Assembly (NCBI GenBank): GCA_019914945.1
Contig: CM034100.1
Location: 4,601,209 to 4,665,208, forward strand
Direction: 5' to 3'
Length of the DNA: 64,000 nt
From: Typha latifolia
Lineage: Eukaryota; Streptophyta; Magnoliopsida; Poales; Typhaceae
This document shows, piece by piece, positions 13,214 to 23,335 of this stretch. A model generated the notes under the pieces. That model searched no databases. It was not told the origin of the DNA and worked only from the letters and a program-made list of their open reading frames with translations. Numbering within the stretch: position 1 is the first letter of the stretch; each line of letters opens with the position of its first letter. The translations under genes were made by a program, and so were the position numbers.

Positions 13214-13323
13214 TGTATATATAAATCATTAGCTCCTAGGCTAATCTATTTAGAGAGGTCTGACCTTTTCTTTTCTCACTTCTGAGTTGTGATTAGCCTA
13301 GGAGCTGATGATTTATATATACA
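13214..13323. repeat. 33-bp stem hairpin with AGCTCCTAGGCT core
   Basis: Arms 13214-13246 and 13291-13323 are reverse complements over 33 bp with one mismatch, separated by a 44-nt loop. The core AGCTCCTAGGCTAATC faces GATTAGCCTAGGAGCT. It could be a small MITE or a hairpin-RNA source; nothing in the sequence decides this. Confidence 0.8.
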
Positions 13324-13900
13324 AAAAGTCCAGCAGAGACTTTATACTAGGGCTTTGGGCCTTCGTAAGTTGGTTGTTGGATTTTTAATGCAGTTCGGGC
13401 TATGAATCAGCCTCCCATTAACAAGCCACGAATATTATAACGCCTAAGCACAAGGCCAGTTAAAATTAATGCGGTACTGTAAGGGCACTAAGAGCTGCGT
13501 GCCTGCGTCCTCACCGTCATACTTTATGTAAGGCTTAGTTTATTTTATGAATAAGATCAATTTTATAATATTTTTTTATTATTTTCCTTAAAATAATATA
13601 TTTATTATAAGAGTATTTATTTTTATATTTATTTATATTTTAAAATAAATATATAATAACTATATTTGATGTGATATAAAATGAGAAAAAAAAAGAAAAT
13701 AGTGGTTTTTTTTAATAAAATTACTATGAGTGCTTGTTGATTTAATATAAAGTAAATTGATATGATAAATATCAAAGATAAATCAATAATTATATTGATG
13801 TGTGATATAAAATTAATTTTAATGAATAAAATGATGTTTAACTGTTATTCTAAACTAAAAAATTACAGTTTAAAATTAAAAAATTATTCCTAAAGTGAAC
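13324..13900. other. AT-rich intergenic DNA
   Basis: No gene or named repeat recognised. Very AT-rich from about 13560 to 13870. Confidence 0.5.
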
Positions 13901-14374
13901 GAAAGTTAAGCTTCATGTGCAAAAGATTTTGGAGGAGCATCTTCGTGAACAATGTGGTGCCTATCAAGTTGTGTGGTTTTTATGTTCCTTTTCTACCTAT
14001 TAATTAATATATGTCATGAGAGTTTTTTTTTTTTTTTTGACTAATAGTCCGTAGACCAATTTCATTGATTCAAAGAGTTCATTCCACCCCACTTCGAGAT
14101 AATTCTAGACCAGATTTTGCTTACATTATGTTGAAAGTTAAGCTTCACATAGAAATAATTTTTGAAGGGGGCATCGTGGTGAACAATGTGGTGCCCACTA
14201 AGTTGCGTGATTTCTACGTTCTTTTTCTACCTATTAATTAATATATGTCATACTTTAGAGTTTTTTTTTTTTTTGACTAATAATCCATATACCAACTTCA
14301 TTGATTCAAAGGGTCCATTACACACCACTTTGAGGAAATTCTAGACTAGACTTTGCTTACATTATACTGAAAAG
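13901..14374. repeat. Tandem duplication, about 232-bp unit
   Basis: GAAAGTTAAGCTTCA starts at 13901 and again at 14133. Both copies then share AACAATGTGGTGCC, CTACCTATTAATTAATATAT, a T-run followed by GACTAATA, and a TTCATTGATTCAAAG block, ending near TTGCTTACATTAT. The copies differ by point changes and small indels, so the event is not recent. Confidence 0.8.
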
Positions 14375-15181
14375 CCCACCTTGCTAAATAATGAGCTTGA
14401 AAGTTGTTTCTTTTGCTAGTGTATTGAATTCTAACTTCTAGCAATAGTGCTAGATAGTGCTTGTGGTCATTGAAGAGGTTTGAGACCTCTTAAGAGAGAT
14501 CAACAGTATCTCTAATGACTTCCTTCACTAATCGTTGGCAGTCTTAGTAGATCCACATTTTTATGTCCCCATAGTTATGCTTGAGAATTGAGACTATATA
14601 TGCCTGACTTTATTTCTTATTAGTAAATCTTGCCCTCACATTTATGATGACTACTTACTGCTCATTGCTATGCTATCTCTGAGCATCCGTTTATTTTTAA
14701 AATATATTTTTATTACTTTAAAATATAATATTTTATTTTAAAATAATAACTAAATATTCTGATAGTCATAGTCTTAAAGAAAAAAACTAAATTAGACAGT
14801 TCTTGTATGGATGGATAAAAATGGAATCGTAAACTATGGACCCACTATCTTTACCAAATCAAAATTTGGCCATCGGAATAAAACCTCATTGTCTACGTCT
14901 CAAATCTACGCTGTCTCTCTAAACTCCGTATATGAAGCAAATCGAAAGAGAAGAAGAGTTAGTGGATTAAAACAAAGGGGGTCGATGTCATTGAGGTGGG
15001 GCTTAAAATTTTTTAATAAAAAATTCAGATAACTAAAGAAATGTGCATCTAATATGTAAAAATGTGCAACATCTAATATATAATTATCCCTTAATTAAAA
15101 GAATATTTTCGTGTTTGTGTTTGATTTAGTAGTATTATCTGGAGAACAAATACTATAGTTCTACCTATTTAAGCGAAATAC
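14375..15181. other. Intergenic DNA
   Basis: No gene recognised between the tandem duplication and the upstream region of the PNGase A-like gene. AT-rich around 14690-14760. Confidence 0.5.
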
Positions 15182-15587
15182 CATGCTTATCCTTCTTAAT
15201 ACGGGGTCTCTCGAGAATCTCGCGCTACACTTCCATCTGCAGGATTTTATACGTGTCACTCGTTTGTTATATCTATTTAGATCTGCTGCTCCCTAAGCTG
15301 CAGACGATCAAATCTCTTTGTTTTCCCACCGAACTGAATTATGTTGGTTGGGTAATATGCCAGGAACTCCTTCTTAAGCAAAATTGCATGCTAAACTATC
15401 TTAATTACAGAATCTCTCGAGAATCCCGAGACATCCGCATCAATGATTGACGCCCTCCTCGTTCTGATTGGCTACACTTTCATCTGCAGAAATGTTCAGG
15501 AACATCCATACGTGGCAATCTTTTATTGCCTAATATGTAATTTGCTGCTCCCTGATTTACAGACGATCAACTCTCTTTGTTTTCCTA
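15182..15587 (+). promoter_or_regulatory. Tandemly duplicated upstream region of the PNGase A-like gene
   Basis: Two related direct copies, about 15182-15330 and 15387-15587, share CTCTCGAGAATC, CTACACTTxCATCTGCAG, ATACGTG, TTTGCTGCTCCCT-like and CAGACGATCAAxTCTCTTTG blocks. The downstream copy has an extra ATTGG (inverted CCAAT) at about 15468. No clear TATA box is seen. The second copy ends about 70 bp before the ATG at 15656, so it probably forms the core promoter or leader (inference). Confidence 0.5.
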
Positions 15588-15655
15588 GCTAATCCTCTTC
15601 CTTTCAAGCTTAAAAGAGCCCAACGAAGAAATAAAAACAACAATAATCATTTTTA

Positions 15656-17470
15656 ATGGCCTCTCCTCCTCTTCCTCTCCCCCTCCTCACCGTTCTCCTC
15701 CTCCTTCTCCCACTCCATTCCGCCGCTTCCCGCCTCCCCAAACTTAAGCTGTTCACTTCCGAACTCAATTCCCCCTCCCCTCATTCCCCCTCCCCTCCTC
15801 CCACCACTTTCTTCGAAGTCACCCGCCCCATCCCACTCCCCGAAACTCCCCCCTGCTCCACCCTCCTCCTCTCCCACTCCTTTGCCTTCACCTACACCAA
15901 ACCCCCGGTAACCACCCAATACGTACCCCCGCGCTGCCTCCAGCGCCACCTCAACGGCGGCGGCTCCGTCTCCAACGTCGTCCTCGAGTGGTCCGCAACG
16001 TCTCGCGGCCGCCAGTTCGATCGGATCTTCGGGGTCTGGCTCGGGGGCGTCGAGCTCCTCCGCAGCTGCACCGCCGAGCCGCGCCCTAATGGCATCTTCT
16101 GGTCCGTCAAGAAGGATGTCGGGAAATACTTATCCCTCTTTTCCAGCCCCAGCACCCTCGCCGTCTACCTCGGAAACGTCGTCGACTCCACCTACACCGG
16201 AATCTACCACGTCAACATCTCCCTCAACTTTTACTTCGGGCATGGCCCAGATCGTGGATTCGGTTCCCCGGCCGATCTGGTACTGCCCATTTCAAGAGAT
16301 CTGCCATTGAATGATGGGTTGTGGTTCTTGATCCAGAATTCTACAGAAATCCAATCGAAAAAGCTCGCCTTGCCAAGGAATTCCTACCGCGCGGTCCTTG
16401 AGGTATACGTTTCTTTCCACCAAAGCGACGAATTTTGGTATACAAATCCGCCGAATACTTACTTATCGGAAAACAATATCACCGATGTTCCCGGAAATGG
16501 GCCTTTTAGAGAGGTCATTGTGAAATTAGATGGGGACGTTGTGGCCGCCGTTTGGCCGTTTACGGTGATTTATACAGGGGGAGTTAATCCTCTTCTCTGG
16601 AGACCCATTTCAGGTATTGGATCGTTCAATTTGCCGAGCTATGATATAGAGATCACGCCTTTTCTAGGGAGGATTTTGGATGGGAAGCTTCACGAGTTTG
16701 GGTTTGGGGTTACCAATGCTTTGGATGTTTGGTTTGTGGACGCAAACTTGCATCTTTGGTTGGATAGTAAGAGTTCCTATACTGTTGGGGAATTGATCAA
16801 GTTTGAAGCACCGGACTTTGTAACCACATTGGTTTCTCGATTTCAGGGGCTTGATGGGCAGTTTCAGACTAGTGCCACTAGGCATATATTGTCGACTGGG
16901 TGGGTGAAATCCTCTTATGGGAAGATTACAACTCATTCCTTCCAAAGATTGGAGTATGATAATCTGATGGTGTTTGCAGGGAATGGGAGTATTCAGGCAA
17001 TTAACCAGACCATCAATTATAATTATGGTACATTTGCCAAGAATCCTTCTTCGGTCTTGTATTCAGAAGAAGTCTTTCAGAGCTTCCCCCTTCATCTATA
17101 CACAGGTACTTCAGACCAAGTTAATGACTCATATTCCTTGATTGCAAATGTCTCATTGGGGTTCAATGAGAAAAAATTCTCTGGAGAGAGATTTGGCTTC
17201 TCGTTCAGTTCTTTGAGAAATTTGCAGAATGGGCAGGGTAATATGAAAGTGAAGGGGAACTTGGTAACCAGTGGTTTAGGGAGTACTCAGCAAGTGTATA
17301 CATATGAGAGTACTGATGGCTGCTACTTTAGGAATGTGAGCAGCAGTAACTACACCATTCTTTATGATGACTCTGAAAAGTCTTGCACCAAGCTCTCACC
17401 ATTTGCTTCAGGGAAGCTTTTTCACCAGATGGATTCCTTTCCCAGCCAGGATACATTCGTTGGTGTCTGA
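15656..17470 (+). CDS. Peptide-N4-(N-acetyl-beta-glucosaminyl)asparagine amidase A (PNGase A) family protein
   Basis: Secretory-pathway glycoamidase family (almond PNGase A type), which releases N-glycans from glycopeptides. Intronless, 604 residues, close to the roughly 570-residue almond enzyme. Residues 1-24 form a signal peptide (hydrophobic Leu/Pro-rich run ending near SAASR), followed by a Ser/Pro-rich linker. The family core begins with FFEVTRPIPLP. It continues with the conserved block SNVVLEWSATSRGRQFDRIF, then GVELLRSCTAEP and GIFWSVKKDV. Later marks are YTGIYHVNISLNFY and FTVIYTGGVNPLLWRPI, close to family consensus. About nine N-x-S/T sequons fit a secreted glycoprotein. The first third of the CDS is GC-rich, dropping sharply afterwards without a frame break. 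Start chosen because the next Met would lose the signal peptide. No catalytic residues are asserted. Confidence 0.95.
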   Translation: MASPPLPLPLLTVLLLLLPLHSAASRLPKLKLFTSELNSPSPHSPSPPPTTFFEVTRPIPLPETPPCSTLLLSHSFAFTYTKPPVTTQYVPPRCLQRHLNGGGSVSNVVLEWSATSRGRQFDRIFGVWLGGVELLRSCTAEPRPNGIFWSVKKDVGKYLSLFSSPSTLAVYLGNVVDSTYTGIYHVNISLNFYFGHGPDRGFGSPADLVLPISRDLPLNDGLWFLIQNSTEIQSKKLALPRNSYRAVLEVYVSFHQSDEFWYTNPPNTYLSENNITDVPGNGPFREVIVKLDGDVVAAVWPFTVIYTGGVNPLLWRPISGIGSFNLPSYDIEITPFLGRILDGKLHEFGFGVTNALDVWFVDANLHLWLDSKSSYTVGELIKFEAPDFVTTLVSRFQGLDGQFQTSATRHILSTGWVKSSYGKITTHSFQRLEYDNLMVFAGNGSIQAINQTINYNYGTFAKNPSSVLYSEEVFQSFPLHLYTGTSDQVNDSYSLIANVSLGFNEKKFSGERFGFSFSSLRNLQNGQGNMKVKGNLVTSGLGSTQQVYTYESTDGCYFRNVSSSNYTILYDDSEKSCTKLSPFASGKLFHQMDSFPSQDTFVGV

Positions 17471-17529
17471 AGAGCACAAATCTGGAGAAGAATGGAAAGT
17501 AAATTGAGATATGGAAATTTCTCTTTCTC

Positions 17530-17535
17530 AATAAA
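17530..17535 (+). terminator. Candidate poly(A) signal AATAAA
   Basis: AATAAA lies 60 bp after the PNGase A-like stop codon. It is short for a plant 3' UTR but plausible; T-rich sequence follows at about 17596. Confidence 0.4.
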
Positions 17536-20500
17536 GGAGTTGCCTTGATGGTCGGCATCATGAACTACAGTAAGTTGGAACCTAGATATCTTCGCTTTTT
17601 TTTTGTTCTATCCCAATTCAGTTCAAATGTTAATCATTTGTTTATTAAGATCCTTGTAATTGTTCTATATATTATATATTCTTTTTTTTATCCTAGAAGG
17701 TTTCTTTAGTGTATTATGATTGCTTTGCTCTTCTCAATATGGATGACAACAATATCTTTTTTTTTTCTAGAATTCTATAGTATCAAAAATGTCCAATTGA
17801 AAGCCATTTATCATTTCTTCTTTTAATGCCTTTTCTAAAACCAGGTCTGACCACTCGAGCAGAATGTCACTATCTTATTTTCTGTCATGATTGTTTGTAT
17901 TGAACACGCCTGAGAGCAACCCTTCATGAAGATAGGGAAAGGAAAAGAAAGGAGTAGATTATGTACTTATGACAGAGTTATCTGAAATGCAAATACTGCA
18001 CATGCTTCTTCTCCTATGAAGCAGTCACAATTTTGTAGAAGTCTTTAGTCTCGTTACTGGCTTGTTTCCTGCCTACTTATTATCACTGTCAGTAGGGCTT
18101 GTGATGTAGCTTTTCTGTAGTCAATACTGCTAGATGCAAAACCGTGTTGATCTGATTTCTTTAGAATTCAGATGTCATCAGCTGCGATTGAATATTGTCA
18201 GCTTCTCTGCTTCTTTATAGAGCCATGAAGTTGGGGATAGTCAAAGTGTCAAATGACTCAAACCTGAAGACAAAGACCATCTTGTATGTCATAACTCATA
18301 AGTGTGATACTCTCCTAGGTGTAAGTAGACCTCTCTAAACTCAAATAGGCTGCTGCGAATTTCCCCAGATGAACAGTATCAACATATTTCCTCTTATGGA
18401 TGAAAAAGGCTAGGATAATGGTGCAGGGAATGGAAAAGGAGGTGCCAGCTTGGATTCTAAAATTGGTGATTGCTCATGTATGAACTTCTTAGTAACATAG
18501 AAATAGAAATAAGTTGGTCTAAAGATAATGGGAAATCACAATTGTTCATAATTCATCATGATTAAAATGAAGATCATCACACTTCTTTTTTTTTTTGGTT
18601 TGTAATCCTAAAACTGTTGTTATATCTAGAGTTGGGTATCTTTTATCATATCTAAAAGCGCATTTAATTTCAGTTTCTTCATATAGTTTGGTTATAGTTT
18701 TGGTACTGTAGGTTACTCTTGTATATAATTGAAGGTCCATTGTAAACAATGCATAAAGGAGAGCTGTTTCATGCTGAATGTTACTAGTTTTATTTTCTCC
18801 TGATATTATTTCATCATTTTACTGTTCAGAGGATTGAGTTCAGCAATTGCAGAGTACTCGGCACAGTATCAACATCACTTGGTAATGCATACGATTGGCT
18901 TTTCAATGTTGCCATCCTTCTTGTGTAGTCATTATATAATTCCTTGTTGATTCTCCCTCTGTTGCAACTTGCTCATTTGTGCAATTCACGTGTTCTCCTT
19001 TGCCCCCTTCAATGGTTGTGTTTCAGTCCATAGCCTAAGTTGCCTTGATTGTAGATTAGACTATCAAACTGCATGTAATATTTTAAGCACTATGACCTAA
19101 ATTGTAATATGTTCACAAGTTAGATTTGGATATATAATATTAGTTATGAATCATACCTCTAACTTACTAACTTTTGAGTCCATTGAATCTAGCAACTCTT
19201 GAGGGGAGGGAACAGTGATCTTCAGATTGAATATTTGGTATATAACCCTAGTAAAAGAAAAAAAAAATCCTATAAGATGACACTCTAAAGGTGTATGCTG
19301 ATTCTTTTATTTCGTGAAAGCTAATGCAGTGATACCAGAATGATGTCTATCTCAAATATAACTGTTTGGTTCTAATGAGTTCATGTAAACCGTATTAGTG
19401 TTAGTGCCAGTATTTGTTTATATTTGGATAAATATATCTTTTATTTATTTCTATCCATATCTTGTTAGGATTTTGAGGTTCTTCTGTTGGTACAGTCAAA
19501 TTATTTTTACGAGTAAGATAAGTATCTAATTATTCTATGCTCAGTTCATCACTTCATCTATAAGGCAAGCCGCAAATTTCTATAAGTTACATCAACTCCT
19601 GATGACTAAAGGTAAGATATGTATCAACTTTAGATCTTATCTTTAATTTCTATAAGATTTTACTTTAGAATTTCTCTACTATCATTTGTATCTCCAATTT
19701 GACTAGATGGGCACTTAAAACCGATCGAGCCGTGCCACCATCATATCATAACGATATGCTTTTAGAGGAGTGATTGCCACTCCTCACATACTAGATTCTT
19801 AATTTTTCCAAAAAATTGCTAGATAAAACACTTATTAGTTCTATTAGGTTGTGATACGTTTAGATTAAGAGTGTACCGGTGTTCGAGACCAAATCTGAAA
19901 TTTATGAGTGATTGGGTTAGGGCAAGATATAGAATATAATTTTGGTGAGGGAATTAAGCATTTTAGTCTTCTAAATCGGTGAGTGATTTGGCAAAAGATG
20001 TGATTTGCTAGATGATAATGCCTAGTTAAAGATTACATGGTATTTTAGGGTAGGTTGTGAAGATAAGTTAATAAAACTTGTGTGATACTTGTGGATGTTA
20101 TCATGTGAAAGAACGGAGGAGAAGAAGTGGGTTGGATTGCCCTCGAGAATTAAGGGAAACAACTAGACAAAAGAGAATTAAGGGAAACAACTAGACAAAA
20201 GGGACCTAATTTGAGAGAGACTGAGGAAGATAGAAAGTTTGGAGAGATAGGATGAATCTAAATATGCAATTCTGAATCAAAAGGAATTTTCTAGACACAT
20301 ATTTATAGACTAGCCTATATCCTAAGGACATTAAAAATTTCTAATGCAAAATAAAAACGTCAAGAAACCTAATACGAAACAAATTTGTCATTGGGCATTT
20401 AAACGAGGACCTCGGTGTTCAAACGCCCTAACCCATCTCTGCCTCTAGGGCTAGGATGTGCAAACGCTTGGAACAGAGAGCACACCTCAGATTTGTTCTT

Positions 20501-21600
20501 CATTTTGCTGTATATGAAATTTTGAATCTGAAAAAAATTTTAAATACAAAAATTATAATTTATGACGTTACTGATTTTATTTAATTAGTTTTATAATATT
20601 TATAAAACTAATTTATGACTTAATTCATATCAGATTGATTGCTGTTTAATTATTAATTTTAATTAAAATTTTATTTGCATCATTCATATCAAAGCCGTGA
20701 TAGAATAGCCCATCATTTTAATTTTATTCATCGTAATCAAAATAATCAAAATATGATTAATTTATTTTCATAACACTTCGTCACTTTATCTAATTGAAGA
20801 CGAAAGTTCATCAGAAGGGTGTTGAATTGGTGAACTCGCTAGCTTTTCCATTTTTCCCGCATCCTGATGCATGTTAAAAGCAGTACAGTTGATTTAAAAG
20901 CTTAACTTTATTGTAACGACCGCCCTTAACACTACACAAAATAATAACAAAAAAAAAGAAAAAGAGATGAGGCTAATTCAAACCTCATAGATTTTTTATT
21001 TTTTATTTTTATTTTTCATCTAATGAGAAAATGCTATCATACCGAAAAGAAAACTCCCCATTATAACTTCGGCCACTTCCCATGAGTTTATAAAGAATTT
21101 CTATCTATTTTATCTTTTAACTAAAATATATTTACTCTCCCTTTCCTTTTGTTTTCTCCCTGTAGCTAAAGGAATACTTTCTAGTGAAAAAATGAGTATA
21201 TTGAATTCTTTTTCTCTAAATAAATTGAAGCATTGACGACTTTTTTTTTTTTCCTGGTGTAGTGCAAGTACATTTAAGAATGAGAAATCAAATTACAACT
21301 ATGAAATCATTTAAAAAGAAGTCAAAGCTCAGCATCCAATCACTTTGTCTGGGTGGCTGAACATGTGACCACTTAATTTAAATGATCATACTTTATAGAT
21401 CGAATAGCATCTCTCCTAGCAGCAATTTTTGGTCGAGCTTTTTGTCGAAGAGTAAAGGTAAGTATTTTTTTTCTAATTTTATTTTTCTTCTTCTGCAAGC
21501 ACGATCAACAAGTGTTGCGGTATATAACAATTTATATATACATTTGTATACGTAGATTCGACTATTCTTACTAAAGAGATTGCATCATCCATCTCACTCG
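17536..21600. other. Intergenic DNA between the PNGase A-like and kinase genes
   Basis: No protein-coding similarity was recognised on either strand. A perfect 28-bp tandem duplication lies at 20145-20200. A short stretch at 20400-20480 contains AAACG/CAAACGC words reminiscent of the TTCGAACG arrays. The rest is AT-rich without identifiable elements. Confidence 0.5.
20145..20200. repeat. Perfect 28-bp tandem duplication
   Basis: Units 20145-20172 and 20173-20200 (GAGAATTAAGGGAAACAACT...) are identical, implying a recent slippage or duplication event. Confidence 0.9.
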
Positions 21601-21938
21601 CTCCAGACCGGTCCGGTCCGAACCGGGGCGTATTTTTCCCACGTCGTAGATCGCATCCCATCTCACCAGTAGTGTCCAACGTTTCCTCCGGTCCGATCCC
21701 GGTATAAGGACCCCACTCCTCCCCCCACCCCTCCCTAAAGATGCCCCACCACTTAACTCAAATATCAATATCCAACTCGGACCTCTCTCTCTCCACGATC
21801 CCTCCCTCCCTCCCTCCCTCTCCCCTCTCCCTCACTACTCCTCTCCCCTCCATCCCCTCGATGCCCTAATCTTCATCTCCCCTACGAATTCCGAAATTGC
21901 GCGCCTTTGTCGGGGCAATGAGATGCTCGGATCCGCTG
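21601..21938 (+). promoter_or_regulatory. Probable promoter and non-coding first exon of the kinase gene
   Basis: A CpG- and GC-rich island in AT-rich DNA. TATAAGG at about 21702 is followed by a long pyrimidine patch (21780-21850, CTCTCTCC and CCCTCCCT runs), then a leader-like segment ending CCGCTG with a strong donor GTGAGT at 21939-21944. No downstream gene start other than the kinase at 37365 is recognised on this strand. I therefore infer that this exon splices to the acceptor GCTGTAG ending at 37277. The alternative is an independent transcript. Two ATGs (21918 and 21923) lie at the exon end and would create short upstream ORFs. Confidence 0.5.
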
Positions 21939-23330
21939 GTGAGTTCCTCTTCCTCGATTCGGATTCGTCTTTCCTTCCTCGTTTCGTGGAGCCTCTTAGG
22001 CTTCCCGGATGAGGTAGTCTGGATGTGTTATCGGATCTGGTTGATGTTTAGATCGGATTAGTTCGATGTAATAGGAAATTCTTGGATACTCTGTGATCGG
22101 ATCTTCTTTGGTTTTTCTTGTTTTGTTTTTCTTTTCAATCTTTCTTGAAAATGGCTGGGGTTGGGAATGGAGAAAATTTGTACCCGCTCTTCATCCTCAA
22201 ATATGAATTGGGATACAGATCTTGGCCAAGAAAAGTGTGTGGTAGCTCGACATTTATATGAATATATGATAATATAGAATATTGATAAAATCACAAAGAA
22301 TGTCTTCTCTTGGGCTATTTTGTTGTTGTTTTTGTTGCATTTTTTTTAATCATAGTTCATATATATACACATGAATTGTAGGTCTAAATTAAATGCTGTA
22401 TCTGGATAAGAATATTGATATAAGAATGTAGATTCGATTCAGGAGGCTACAGATACATTTCTAAATTCAGCAGAAAATCTAAAACAGAGGCCAGAACGAA
22501 TGGATCAACCCATATTTCCTGACCTATATCTAATTGAACTCTCACCAAATTTCCTGCTGATTGGTTGATCCAAAAACTCAATTAGGATGGTTTGGTCAAC
22601 CCTCATACTTTAAGTTAACCCAAATTAAACCTTATTGACTCAGAACAAACTACTGACTTTAAGTTCAAATGAAATTATGGGTACATTTCTGCCTTTTGAC
22701 TACACCTAGGAATTGTCTATAAACTAGGGATGTCATGGGGAAGGGGAGGCATCCCTCCTTGGCAAGTATTTTGAGTTCCAACACAATTGTACCACATAAT
22801 AAACAAAAGCAAAATCGAACTTTAGTTTGATCTAACTCATAATGTGGTTTCTCATGAATCATGGCCTCATGTGAACATATACAAGAAGTATTAGAATAGC
22901 TATAGGATTTAAACTTGCTCACGTTTTTACAATATATATGAAAATCCTTATATGCATTTCATTCTTAATTTGCTTGCGCTTTATCTTGCTATTGTTAAAC
23001 ATTGATCTGAAATTAGAACAGAACCTACAACCAAAGATCAAGATTATCCAGCTTCCTATTAAATGGTTCTTGATGGGCCCTGAAATGGAGCCACCCATGA
23101 TCCATACCCGACAGGATTGAAATACTGGATACCTTCTTCATCTTTTCCTAATGATAGTATCCTAAAAAGATGTCATTTAATTTCAGAAAAAAGTCATTTC
23201 CTGCATTAGAATCTTACACATTCATCTGAATTTGGTTCTTATTAGAAGTCAGTGTTCTTATTTGAAGTCAGTTGTGAGTTCTTTTACTATATCAAGGAAG
23301 TTTGATATTTTTGAGTACTGAGTACTTGTG
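21939..23330 (+). other. Left part of the proposed leader intron
   Basis: Between the GTGAGT donor at 21939 and the first copia element. AT-rich from about 22200. No coding similarity recognised. Confidence 0.4.
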
Positions 23331-23335
23331 ATATG

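Noticed and set aside
22151..22261. Short plus-strand frame beginning MAGVGNG
   Set aside because: Thirty-odd codons inside the proposed leader intron, with no similarity or supporting splice sites.
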